From Blumeriella jaapii (taxonomy: Eukaryota > Ascomycota > Leotiomycetes > Helotiales > Drepanopezizaceae), in NCBI GenBank assembly GCA_009599575.1, contig VWND01000016.1:496001-560000 (forward strand): DNA of 64,000 nt, in the 5' to 3' direction. The notes under the pieces are model-generated. The model did no database searches, was not told where the DNA came from, and worked only from the letters and a program-made list of their open reading frames with translations. This document shows, one piece after another, positions 23,105 through 34,482 of the stretch. Positions within the stretch are counted from its first letter, which is position 1; every line of letters begins with the position of its first letter. Position numbers and translations under genes: made by a program.

Positions 23105-26100
23105 ATCGATATTATATTGTTTTTTAAATAAAGCGTTGCTAAACTTAGCAAATTTATTTTTAATTTATCGTAAAACGGAATTATTATACGTAATTTTTCC
23201 GAGTTTAAATAAACATATAATGCCGCTATCCCAGATTAATAAGCAGCTTTCGTAAAAACATTTATAAAATAATTCGATATAATAATTAAAAACGTTAACG
23301 AATTTTTATTCGATTACAAAAGTTTTGTTAAAATTAAATTCGTTTGCAAAAGTTTTAATTACGATAAATTCCTGCTGAATTACGATAACGTTTCAAAAGC
23401 TTTCGCCGAAGCAAAAAAAGCTCGAAATAATAAAAAAAAAATAACAAACCGAATATTGCGCTTTTTGCTAAATCAACGAAAAAAAGATATTTAAAAATAC
23501 GTTTTTAATAAAATTACCGGTGTTATTTTATTTCGGCATTTCGCTCGCTTTTTCGAAATTATTATTTTTACGAAAAAAAAAATCTGGATATTAAACGCTT
23601 ACATTTTTAAAACGTAAGCTTTAAAAGCTAACAATTCAAAAGCTCGCAAATTTATAAGCTTTTTTACAGCTGTTTGCAAATTAATCGACGACGTTATATA
23701 ATCGTTAAAAAAAATTTTAATCGGCTGCGAAATTTTAAATTTGATTTTTTTTCAAAACAAAAAACTAAGCGTCGCTAAATACGGTATTTTTATATCGAAG
23801 AAAAAAAACAACGCTATTTCGATATTTTAAATTTACGACGACGAAAAAAACGAAAAAGCCAATATTATTTTCGTTTAGTTCGAAAAAATATACGCGATAA
23901 CAATTAATATTTTTAAAATAGCTAAAACAATTCGACGACTTTTATTTTCGATTATCGAAAACGAATTCGAAAACGAAATTAAAAGCGTAATAGCAAATAA
24001 CCGCTTATTCGAATATAAAAAATTTATTATATTTGTAAAAACGATTCCGGAAAAAATAAAAATAAAAAACGTAAAAAAGCGCGCCGATATTTTCGAAATC
24101 TTTTTTATTCGGAAAAAAAAATTATTCGCGTCGTTAGCAAAAAAAGCATCGCGAATAAAAACAGCCGGAAATCGACGCCGAGTTATAAGCTTTAAGCTAA
24201 TTAATAAAAAACGCGACGATTTTACGGAATTAAATTTAAAAAACGCCGGCATTCCGAAAAAAAAAAATTTAAACGATTTTAAATTTGATTTTTCGAAATT
24301 AAATACGCAAATATTTAAAACGCTTGCTGCGTTTAAAAACGTCGTACCGCTAATATTTCAGATTTTAATTAAAGCATTTAAAATTTCGATTATTATACGA
24401 TTCGATCGAAAAAACCTAAAAGGAAATATCGAAATTATCGCGGGAAAAATTATATAAAAAATACAAAATCAGATTATTTTACTTAAAATTTTCGCTTTCG
24501 ACGACGAAACGATTTAAAAGTTTTATTTCGATACTTTTATATAAAAATTAAATAAATCCGTTAGCTTTTTTCTTTTTGCTTCGAACGAAAATTAAACTAA
24601 ACTTTTTTCGGAAAATTGCAAATATAATACGCTAAAACAAATAAAAAAAACTTTTGAAAACGATAACCCGTTTTTACTCGAGTTTTTCTTCGTTGAAAAA
24701 CTTCGATTTTTTAATTTCGTTTTTATAAATAACGTTAACGCTAAAAAAAACGGCAAGTTTTGCTATTTTTATATGCGCTATTACGCGGCGTACTGCGATT
24801 TAATTATAAAAAAAATTAACGTTATCGGCTTCGCTAATCGATTCGCTATTATTAAAAATTCGAATTACAACGTATTCGAAATTAATTTTAATAATCAATT
24901 TATATTCCGACGAAAAACTGCGAGAATTATTTAAGCGCGTATTAAAGCTTATTTGGGCTACGCAAATTTTAAAGCAAATTCTAAAACTTTCAGCACGATT
25001 ATAAAACTCGACTAGAATATAAAAAAATAAAAGCAACGAATGTTTTCAAAAACCGATTTTTTTGGCTTTTCGACCGAAAATATGTTTTAAAATTTATTTA
25101 AATTAAGCTGCGAATTCGTTAATTACGTAAAGTTTTATAACGGAAAAAACAAACCACTGCTGTATTTTAAAAAAAAAAAAAAATTATATATAAATATTAT
25201 TTCCGATTGGTTAAAATCTAAAAAACGCTTATAGCTTTTTTCGCTAATATATTTTATAATTTTATTTAATAAGCTTTTAAAATGCATTTCGGCCTTTACT
25301 TTGCTGTTTTAATTATTCGAAACTCCGGAAACTGCCGCTTCGTAGCTTATTTTAACGTTCCGATCGCTTTAAGTTTCGTTGGTTCCGACCGTATTATAAT
25401 TATAAAATTCGATATCGCCGATTTTTAAAAAAAAAAAAAAATCGAAAACTTTACCGACGCCATTTTCGATTATTACGTTTTGCCTGCTTTCGCATATAAT
25501 TCGGAAATAATCGAAGTTTATTTATAATTATACCACGACGCCAAGCTGATTAAAACCATTTAAAAAGGCCCAGTTTCCTCGTATTTCAGCGCGTTTAAAA
25601 TAATAGTTTTAATTATTTTATCGAATTACGAAACCGAAGGCTACGGAATAAAAAATAAAATAATTTCTGTCAGCTTTTCGATTAAGCAAAAGGTTTTCGT
25701 TAAATTTAGAATCTAAAAAACCGACGGCGCGATATTAATTTATTCGAATAATTATACGGCGCAGAAATATAAAAACTATTTCGAAAACGACGCTTCGATA
25801 AGCTATTTGATATTGTTTGTATTACGGCGAAAGCAATTATAATATTTTCGATGATTTCGATTGCAAACGATTATTTCCGAATTATTTCGTGGAATAGTTT
25901 TTTTTACAGGCTTCGGAGCTTTTTTAAAAGCATTCGTCGGCAAACAACCGTAATCCGACCTATTAATTTTACGCGAAGCAAAAGCGTTAATCGGTTTTAA
26001 TTACGACGAATTAATCGATTATTTTTACGATTTTAATACAAAACTTTTCAGCGCTTTTTGCAAAGCGTAAAACCACGTTTAAAAGCTGGAATTTATTATT

Positions 26101-26340
26101 TACAAAGAAAAATCGTAGAAAACATCCGTCGCGGCGACGCTTAATAATATTATCGACGAAAAAGCTATTAAAACGTTCGTAAGTTTAAACGATATTTCGA
26201 CTAACATTTTATCGAATTATTTTTTAAAAAAATAAAATAAATAAAATAATTTAAACGATAAGCGAAACGCTATTTTTTTATAAAAGCCAATAGCAAAAAG
26301 GCCAAAAACGGATTAGAAAACTAAAATAATATAAAACTAA
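23105..26340 (+). pseudogene. A2 third coding region (ORF3), function unknown
   Basis: Homologue of the A1 region 8043-11280 over its whole length. Readable blocks include NNVNAKKNGKFCYFYMRYYAAYCD at about 24730-24800 and FTDAIFDYYVLPAFAYNSEIIE-like sequence near 25440-25520. In places where A1 has a stop, A2 reads through, and vice versa, which supports a real coding origin. No domain recognised. Confidence 0.5.
24124..24156. repeat. 33 bp palindromic module, A2 copy 4 (ORF3)
   Basis: ATTCGCGTCGTTA left arm, AGCATCGCGAAT right end. Orthologous to 9066-9098. Confidence 0.78.
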
Positions 26341-26462
26341 AAAGTTCGGTTTTTAATTAATTGGTTTTTAAATTATATAAAATAAATTAAATTGCATTTA
26401 TTAAAATTATGTTTTTTTTTGGTCGTAATTAAAAACGATTACGCATATTATTTAAAACAGGA

Positions 26463-26695
26463 TATAAAACGGTAATACTTTGTATTAATAGAAGTTGGTA
26501 ATTTTAGCTATGGTCGAGGCATGGATCCCTTCGAAACCTTCTGCTATTAACTACTTTTAACAGGTATAAAAGCAAAGCATTCCCTTAAATAGTATTATAG
26601 GTACGCAGTCCAATTTATACTTTTACTCATTTTTCTTTTCCTTTTTTCAGTTTATTCTAGGGATTCCCTAGATTATCTTACCCACCGATATGTGG
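26463..26695 (+). repeat. A2 3' LTR, left part (interrupted by E)
   Basis: First 233 bp of the A2 3' LTR. Interrupted at the CCGATATGTGG motif; the remainder follows E at 27782-27815. Confidence 0.9.
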
Positions 26696-26933
26696 TGTTA
26701 CGATCCTGGCTGGTGGTAAATTGCCGGTGGTAATTGCCAGTAGTAATTGCTAGTGGTAATTGCCAGTAGTAATTGCCAGTGGTGGGATTAAGGTTTGCGC
26801 ACGGACCCCACCAACCTGTATTTAATAGTTCAGAGCTCCCGTACCTTAGAGCTCTTCACCTTAGTATTCAACGTACACGCGTATCTTTCGGCCCATATTA
26901 TTCATCATGATCACCCTTAAGCCAGCTGTCATA
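26696..26933 (+). repeat. E left LTR
   Basis: 238 bp, starts TGTTACGATCC. Contains about five copies of a 13 bp unit (RGTRGTAATTGCC) at 26711-26786. Ends GCCAGCTGTCATA. Confidence 0.9.
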
Positions 26934-27102
26934 TAATACTAAGGTCAACAACCAAACCAGCTCTTGGCCTCTTCCATTTTAGCCTTCCGACGACCCCGCC
27001 TTTGTTTTCAAACTTGCGGAGTTTCAACACATCGGCCTGCCTTCTCGCAACCCTCGAAATCGACCTAGCCCAAGACCTCACTTCAATTAGCTTGCATCTT
27101 GA

Positions 27103-27398
27103 CTGCTACCAGAGCTTGCACCTAACTGCATACCTTTCAATACGATTCGACCTTTTTACTAAGCTTGTCGATCTACGAGCTCGCACCTTACTGCTACCAG
27201 AGCTTGCACCTAACTGCATACCTTTCAATACGATTCGACCTTTTTACTAAGCTTGTCGATCTACGAGCTCGCATCTTACTGCTACTAGAGCTTGCACCTA
27301 ACTGCATACCATTTAATACGATTCGACCTTTTCGCTAAGCCTGTCGATCTACGAGCTCGCACCTTAACTGCTATCAAAGCTTGCACCTAACTGCATAC
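27103..27398. repeat. 88 bp tandem repeat inside E
   Basis: Units start at 27103, 27191, 27279 and 27368 (CTGCTACCAGAGCTTGCACC and variants), giving three full units and one partial. Followed at about 27401-27455 by two copies of a shorter unit (GGCTGGCAACCTACG). An 82-codon frame at 27002-27250 crosses the repeat and is not a credible gene. Confidence 0.88.
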
Positions 27399-27521
27399 AA
27401 TAGCTGGCAACTTACGCCTGCCTTTGCGACAAAACGGCTGGCAACCTACGTCTGCCTGATGGGTTGAAATAGAAGGAAATACGGGTTGGGTTCTACGGCT
27501 TCAGATCTGGGGACCAGTTCT

Positions 27522-27538
27522 TCGAAAGGGGGGGGTAG
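27522..27538 (+). other. Polypurine tract of E
   Basis: TCGAAAGGGGGGGGTAG directly before the right LTR; would prime plus-strand DNA. Fixes the element in plus orientation. Confidence 0.7.
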
Positions 27539-27776
27539 TGTTACGATCCTGGCTGGTGGTAAATTGCCGGTGGTAATTGCCAGTAGTAATTGCTAGTGGT
27601 AATTGCCAGTAGTAATTGCCAGTGGTGGGATTAAGGTTTGCGCACGGACCCCACCAACCTGTATTTAATAGTTCAGAGCTCCCGTACCTTAGAGCTCTTC
27701 ACCTTAGTATTCAACGTACACGCGTATCTTTCGGCCCATATTATTCATCATGATCACCCTTAAGCCAGCTGTCACA
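27539..27776 (+). repeat. E right LTR
   Basis: 238 bp, same as the left LTR but for one base at the end. Right side followed by the duplicated TGTGG. Confidence 0.9.
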
Positions 27777-27815
27777 TGTGGCCGTATCAGTCTGGTTTTC
27801 CTACCTACTTTTACA

Positions 27816-28765
27816 GTCGTACACGATAAAAAGATATTCGCAATCGTAAGATTTTTAAGCAATTTTCGTATTAAATTAATTAATTTAGTTTATCAAATCA
27901 AAATTATTATTAATTATAAAGCTTTAAAATACTTATTAATTTTCAAATTATTAAACGCTCGATAAATACGCTAAGCCGAGCTTTTCGCCGATTATAATTT
28001 TTTTATTACGTACAAATCAGGTAAATACAACTTTTTGGCTGACGTATTAATACGTCGTACGATCGAATTCGATCGCCAAAACTTTTTTAAACGTAATTAG
28101 CGTTTGCAAACTTTTTTTCGAACAAATTAAATCGATCACCGCTTTTTAATTAAAAAACTTCGACTTTTTACGGTTTTCGAAACAGCTGTTTTTATCGTTA
28201 AAATAGCTGATTTCTTTTTCGCATTTCGTATCGTTAACTAAATTTTTTACGCTAATCGCATAGCTAACAGTTTAATAACTTTTCGAAAAAAAGCTATACG
28301 AAACGCTACGATAAAAAAAAACGATAATAATACTTCGTATATATTTAAACGCGATTTGCTGTTATATTACGATCGCTTAATAATTCCAAACGTCGATTAT
28401 TTACGTTTGGCTTTTATACGAAAAATATACGACCAGATTTCCACCGCTTATTTCAGCGCTCGTAAAACTACGCAATTGCTTTCGGATTAATATTATTAGC
28501 GAGGTATAACAGCTTTTGTAAAATAATATTATCGTAATTACCACGCTTATCGAAAAAATTCTGTTTTAAAAAATAAGCGCCCCGGCCTTTTTTAGTTTTC
28601 CTGTTTTTAACCATTTTTAAAAACACGTTATAATATATTTTTGCAATTTTAATAAAAATAAATACGGTTACGAAAACGTATTTGTAATAATAAATCGCTT
28701 TTCTAAGCAAATTATTTCGATTTTTTGCTATAAAAATATCGACGCTTGAAGTTTCGCCAAATTAT
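27816..28765 (+). pseudogene. B1 pol piece 2: RNase H end and integrase zinc region
   Basis: Picks up exactly where 15435 stopped: YDKKIFAIVRFLSNFR, then LNAR...AELFADYNFFITYKS (end of RNase H). The integrase zinc domain follows at about 28430-28540, where the expected His and three of the Cys positions now read Tyr (TAYFSARKTTQ, YYRNYHAYR), all G-to-A changes. The coding sequence is cut at 28765 by C1. Confidence 0.82.
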
Positions 28766-28939
28766 TGTCAGGGGTGTGAACGAGCAGAAGGTTCGTGGAT
28801 GAATTGCATTGATTACGGGGTTCTAAGTTTAGAGGTGTCGTGAAGTTTAAGATACAGTGTATGCGGGCTCCGATGTCACGTGACAACAACGTGACCTTCG
28901 GACCATGTGACCAACGAACTGACGTCTTATCCCCTTATA
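28766..28939 (-). repeat. C1 3' LTR, little mutated
   Basis: 174 bp. Keeps TGTCAGGGGTGTGAACGAGC where other copies have A for G. Contains TCACGTGA (28876-28883) and TGACGTC (28920-28926). Confidence 0.9.
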
Positions 28940-29300
28940 TATGGTCCTCTTTTCCATTTTTTCACTCAATTTCTTTATCGTCGGAATTTACTTTTATGAA
29001 TCGAGTTTCGTTCGCGAGGCGTTTTTGTAAACGAGTGCGGGGTTCAGCTGGAATAGTAGAAAAAGTGGTAGAAAAGGCAGGCTTTTTTAGTTTCGGAAGC
29101 AGAACAACTGATTCCTTTGTAATAGGGGAGGAATTTGTAGCAGTGTAAGGTTTCTGAGGAAAACGTATAGCGAATTCAGCTATAAAACTGTATGCGTTGA
29201 TAACGTTTTTTAATAATTCCCAAGACTGGTTCTCGGCGTTGTAGCCGCGCTATTATATAAAATAAAAAAAGTTGGAATCTCGTTTAAAATCGAAAATAGC
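28940..29300. other. C1 3' untranslated stretch
   Basis: Between integrase end and 3' LTR (minus strand). The part up to about 29160 is nearly unmutated; from there on RIP is strong. Compared with C2 (51100-51300), about 150 bp are missing near 29135-29150. The 102-codon plus-strand frame at 28840-29148 crosses the LTR boundary and is not a gene. Confidence 0.55.
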
Positions 29301-32300
29301 GTTTATAACCTATAGCAAGCTGCCGTCGGCGTCGATAAAAACAAATGGTAGAAAAGGGTTTTCCTGCCCTAAAAAAGGGTCGTTGTAAACAGATTTAAGC
29401 AAATTAATATAAAAAACGGAATATAATAATTTTTGCTCGAAAAATAGTTTCAATTTATAACTGTAAAAGCCTAAAACTTCGGCGATTTTATACGAACCGT
29501 AAAACTTATTATCGAGCTTTTTAATTAATTTAATAAAAGTAATATTGCGTTTATCAAAAAACACGCTATCTTTTATTCGATAAGCAAAAGCTGATTGGCG
29601 GTGTCGGTTAGAATAGTATTTTTGATCGGCCAGCGCTAAAATCAGATTCGTACGTAAAAATAGCTTTATTTTTTTTATTTTATCGGCAAAATCGTTTTTT
29701 TCGTATTTACTATTTGTAGCGTGCGAAAAGTCGAAGCTAAAATAGATTTAGGTAAAAAAAAGCTTAGTCGAAAATAAAAGCTTTTATTAGCGTAAAAAAG
29801 AAAAACTCCGGTAAAAGCGTTTACAGCGTTATTTGCTGCGAATTCGGCTAGAAAAAGCCAGTTTTCCTAATCTCCTTAAGCGTATTCGACAAATTATTTT
29901 AAATAAAAAAGTAAATAAGCGTTTGCGTTTTCGGTTTGGCCATTTGTTTCAAAATAAAAGCTGATAAATAGCGTAATATTGGTTCCGAAACGGTAATTAA
30001 TAACTTTTCAGAATTGTAAAACGAACAAAAAACTTCGGTTTGAAATTATAAAATCGAAAAAGCTATATAAGCGCCAGATATTTCTACAAAACAGCTTGGC
30101 TAAATCTGACGCTTTTATAATTGAATAGCAAATTATATAATATCGTTTTTTAGTAAAGCGATATATTACGACCATAATTAAATTATTTCGACTTTGTGCT
30201 TTTTTACGAAAAAAAAGCTTATAAAATCGACTGATATATAACTTCAACGGCGTAAAAAAATAAGCAAAAGTTTGAAAAGTTTTTGATAGCGTTGATTAAT
30301 ACTTATATTACGAAAACAGCCGTTGCAATTGCGTACAAATTTTTTGCAATCCTCAGAAATTAATGGCCAGTAGTAATTTTTGCTAATAATTTCGTATAAT
30401 TTGTTTTTTCCGAAATAGCTTGTTTTTATTAAATTATAGGCTATTTGCAAAAGCTAAATGCGAATAAAAATATTGAAATTCGGTATGTTTGAAACGTATA
30501 ATCGATTTCGAAAATACAATTTATTATTACGTATAAAACATTCGGAAAGTTATAAGTTTTTTAATCTCGGAATATTTTCTGGTTTAAGCATTTCTTTTTT
30601 AATAGCAATTTATAATTTATCAATAGAATAATATTCGTTTAATAATCGTAAAAGCTTTTCGTCGTTTGCCTCGGATATTTGTTTAAGCAAAATTGAAAAA
30701 ACGTTTAAAACTTTAGTTAAATAATGCTTTTTAAAAAAAGCTTGATTTTGGAACTGAATTTTCTCGTTTAAAAAATTCTGAAAAAAGTTTTAAAAACGTC
30801 GGATTAAAAAATCAGATTTATTATTTTGTTTTTTAAATTTAAATATAATTACAAAATCAAAACCAACTAAAAACTCGCTTCAGCGTATTTAACGCTTATT
30901 AAATTGCTTAATCGTTATGAAATATTTTAAGTTTCGATAGTTTGTAAATATTCGAATTAAATAAGCAGCTTTTTGTAATTCGGCTCGCTAATCTTCGAAA
31001 TAACGTATAATAAAGAAAAGTTTTTTATTATAAATCTCGTAATTGCATTCGGCTAAATCGAACTTTTTCGATATAAAAACGATTAAATAAAATACTTTTG
31101 CATCGTTTTTTTGAAAAAAAATCTTTAAAAAAACGTAATCAAAAGCGTCGGTCTTAACGAAAATCTTTTTATCAGAATTAAAATAAAATAATATAAATGC
31201 AATAATAAAAGCTAATTTAAAGAATTCGAAAGTTTTAATATAATTATTATTAAAATCTTATTTAATATCTTTTTTCGTCAAATTTATCAAAAGAGTAACG
31301 ATGCGAAAAAACTTTTAATAAAGCGTCGGTAGAAATTTGCAAAACCTAAAAACGCTTATACGTTTTTGATATTAAATAAAAAGTTCCAGCTAATAATAGC
31401 TTTCAACTTTTTAAAATCCATTTTAATTTTAGTAATAAAAATAATTATTTTTAGGTAAACGACTTCTTAAACTTTAAATTCGCATTTTTTTATATTTAAT
31501 TGCAGGCCAGCGTCGGAAAGAATTTAAAAAACAAAATTAACGTATTTTTTATATTTTTGAAAATCGTTTGAATAAACTAAAATATCGTTTATATAAGCTA
31601 TGCAAAAGATATCTAAATAAAATCGTAAAATATCGTTTATACGAAATTGAAAAATAATAAAAGCGTTGCATAAACCGAAAAACATAATCAACGATTCGAA
31701 TAAACCGTATCTCGTATTAAACGCAGTAAACTATTTATAGCCCTTTTTTATTCGAATTTTATTAAAAGCGGCAAAAACGTTAAGTTTAATATAAAACTTC
31801 GCTTTATTTAATCGAGAAAATATTTTTTAAATTAATAGCAAAAAATACCGGTTTTTGATTATTATAACGTTAAAAGCTTTATAATCGACGCAAAAACGTA
31901 ATCCGCCTTTTGGTTTTTTCGCAAATAAAATTAAAAAAGCGGCGGAGAAAAAACTAGCTCGAATCCAGCTTTTTTCGAAGTTTTTTTTTAGAAACTTGCG
32001 TAAAACTTAAAATTTATCAACTGATATATTATACAAAAAACCGTATAAAAATACTACGCTAAAACGGAGTTTTATCGTATAATCAACGCTTTTTTTATAA
32101 AACGCAAGTTTATCAGTTTTAATAAAATCGAAAGCGGCCAAATAATAATAATAATATTAAAAAAGTTTTATTCGGAAATCGATTGGTAATTTGGTTTAAA
32201 AAGCCAAACGAATATTTTTTAAAAAGATTTTAACGAAATAAAATTCAGCTAAAAAATGTTGTCGTTTAGCTTAAAAGAATTTTTGTCGTAACTGATTTAC

Positions 32301-32900
32301 TTTTGATAATATAAAATTAAAATCGTTTTTAATTATAACGCCGAGTTTTTGTAAACGTTGGTCGATTTCGTATAATAAAACTGAAAATACTTCGATTCCG
32401 GGCTAAAAAAATAAAATATTAAAAGCAGCAGCTTCTGTACGGCGAAAAAAGGCTGATTAAACGATTGACTTATAAAAATGGCGTTTTTAAACTAAATTTA
32501 AAACAGCCAATTAATAAAAATTCTGAAATAAATAGTTCGAACGGCAAAAGTCTAAATTAAAACAAAAAGTATTCGTAATTTAATTAATATAAGAATTATA
32601 TATTCTAAGCCAAGGTTTGCTTAAAATAAAATCGTATTTTTTTAATATTATAATAAAAGTTATAACTCGTTCGATATAGCGGGCGATATTAATTTAAAAA
32701 AAGATTTAATAAATAACGTCGCTGTAAATGGAAAAACGTCCGTTAACCACGGTAAGTTTACGTGAATTAATAAATAAAACAAAGGTTAATTCGTAGTATT
32801 GCACGAAAGCATAATTAATAAAATTATCGATAGCTTCGGAATCGTTTAAAAAATAAATTTTAATATATATATTATTAATAGTTATAATACAAAGCAATAT
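29301..32900 (-). pseudogene. C1 pol: protease, RT, RNase H, integrase
   Basis: Read on the minus strand. Protease: YFLNDSEAIDNFI at about 32810-32860, where D-S-G has become D-S-E. RT: about 32200-31250 with the box YIND (first catalytic Asp lost, about 31585-31605). RNase H: ISKKFDLAECNYEIYNKKL near 31010-31080. Integrase: zinc region KFVRNCNGCFR at 30310-30350 with both Cys intact, preceded by NKLYEIISKNYYWP. C-terminal domain DNKFYGSYKIAEVLG and NPFLPFVFIDADGS at 29310-29530. The C-terminal block is the GPYKI-type fold of fungal Gypsy integrases. Homologous throughout to C2. Confidence 0.87.
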
Positions 32901-34482
32901 TAAATATGATTTCGGAACGCTATTTAAAACAAATAATTTTAATTTATTTTTTAAAAGTTTTTAATAATAATAATTATTAAAAACAGTCAGTTTTTCGATT
33001 TTTTTGCTTCGGCTTTAATTTTTTTGATTTAAAAAAAATCGGGGCAATTAACAGCTCGGTGTTTATCGCTGGCATATTATAAGCAAAAATTGTTAGCAAA
33101 AAGGTAGATTCGGCGAGCTAACTTTTCGGCGTTACCGATTGGGCGTTTGTTTTTTGTTATATCAGCTGCGGTTTATATAATTGCTTTGGTTTAAATAGCG
33201 CTAAGATTTATAAAATCGCTTTGAATAATAATCGTAGTAGCAGTTTTGAATATAAAAGCGAAAAAACTAATTTTTGTATTACGGCTTTCGGTTTTGTAAT
33301 AATTAAAATTTAATTATCGAAAAAACGATATCGGTTTCGCGTATTTAAGCGCAAAAAACCAATAAAATCGGTTTTTTAAATCGAAAAAATTAATATACGA
33401 TAAACGGGTAATTATATTAGAATAAAAAGTTTTACGCAAAATAGCGATAACGGCTTTGTTATTAAATTTGATATAACTTTTAATTTCCAGCTAAAAAAAA
33501 AAAAAAAAAAAAAAAATTAATTGCTTTGCTTAAAAAACAATTTTTTTTAAAAATATATTTGTTTGTTAATTAAAAACACCGAACGATTATTAAAAAACTT
33601 GAATTATCTTTGCAATAGTTAAATAAAAAAAAGATATCGTTCGTACGTAAACCTTTTTGTAAAGCGCTTTTGGCTGTATCGGAAAAGCGGAAGAAAAAGT
33701 AATTTATACGATTTTGTTCGGTCGCATATTAATTTTAATTAAAACGGAGCTTTAGAATTATATTTTAAAAGAAAATGGTAAAATGCTTCGTAACGTTGCC
33801 GATGCTATCCGAACTTGTGAATTTATCGGAATCGGAAAAAGCAAATTTTTTTTTTTTTGCGTTTAAAATATTCGATGTATTTTGATTAATAAAAGCTTAT
33901 TTTCGAAGGTTGGCAAGCTCGGCTTCGCGGTTTTAAATCATTTTTTTTTAAAAAGTCTTTTTTTCCCAGTATTGTACCGTCTGAATATTTAGCTTTTAAG
34001 CGAAATTATTTAATTTAATTTTAAATAATATTATTATATCGTTCTGCTTTACCGCGTAAGCGAAAATATCGAAAATTTCTTAAAAGCAGGCTTTCGTATT
34101 AGCGATCAGAGCGGCGACGATTTAATCGGAATATTTAAAATGCTTTAAAATAAAGCAATTGAAAGGTTCCGATAACTTGGAATAATTCGATATAGCTCGT
34201 TAAAAAAAAAGCGTAAAATGTATTTTGTTCCGGAATATAAGCAAAAGCAGAACGGGGTTTTTTGAATATGAGTTTTGTATCAGAAAGAATTGTCGTTTCG
34301 TAGTTTCGTATCGTAAAAGTTATTTTTAAAAAGTCGTAAAAGTTATTATCGCGATTATATAAAAGTTGTTATCGCGATAAGGTTTGTTAATTTTCCGTAT
34401 GCGCAAAAGCAAAACAGAGTTGGCAGGCTTTTTTAGCTCAAGGGCTGAAATAGGGGTGTTAAAAAGGGTTTGGTAATTAATA
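32901..34482 (-). pseudogene. C1 gag with zinc knuckle
   Basis: Between 5' LTR and protease on the minus strand. A CX2CX4HX4C nucleocapsid knuckle is recognisable at 33045-33085: C-L-stop-Y-ASDK-H-RAVN-C, with the second Cys now Tyr by G-to-A. Upstream (33100-34400) the frames are broken but helical and basic, as expected for capsid. Includes a run of A at 33487-33512 that may be slippage or RIP of a G-rich stretch. Confidence 0.65.

Larger units (their letters stand above)
26696..27776. mobile_element. Element E: 1.08 kb TRIM-like LTR element
   Basis: Two 238 bp LTRs (26696-26933, 27539-27776) around about 600 bp without a gene. Flanked by the 5 bp duplication TGTGG. The LTRs are identical except for one transition in the last bases (CATA versus CACA). 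A polypurine tract (CGAAAGGGGGGGGTAG) directly precedes the right LTR. No gag or pol, so it is non-autonomous (terminal-repeat retrotransposon in miniature). Base composition is balanced and free of RIP, in sharp contrast to all neighbours. LTR ends and polypurine tract match element F (57361-57630), a plausible source of enzymes. Confidence 0.9.
15436..27815 (+). mobile_element. Gypsy LTR retrotransposon A2, with element E in its 3' LTR
   Basis: Second complete copy of family A, about 11.29 kb after removing E. LTRs 15436-15702 and 26463-26695 plus 27782-27815. Flanked by GTCG (15432-15435, 27816-27819). It interrupts the RNase H of B1 inside the LNYVV-YDKK motif; the uninterrupted version is seen in B2 at about 37440. 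Same gene order as A1; both copies are heavily RIP-mutated but at partly different positions. Confidence 0.93.

Noticed and set aside
27002..27250. 82-codon frame in element E
   Set aside because: Runs through the 88 bp tandem repeat; frame and peptide change between units.
26711..27629. CRISPR-like array from 13 bp units in the E LTRs
   Set aside because: Units are adjacent without spacers and lie in LTRs of a eukaryotic transposon.
28840..29148. 102-codon plus-strand frame in C1
   Set aside because: Crosses the LTR boundary and lies opposite to the coding strand; open only because this patch escaped RIP.
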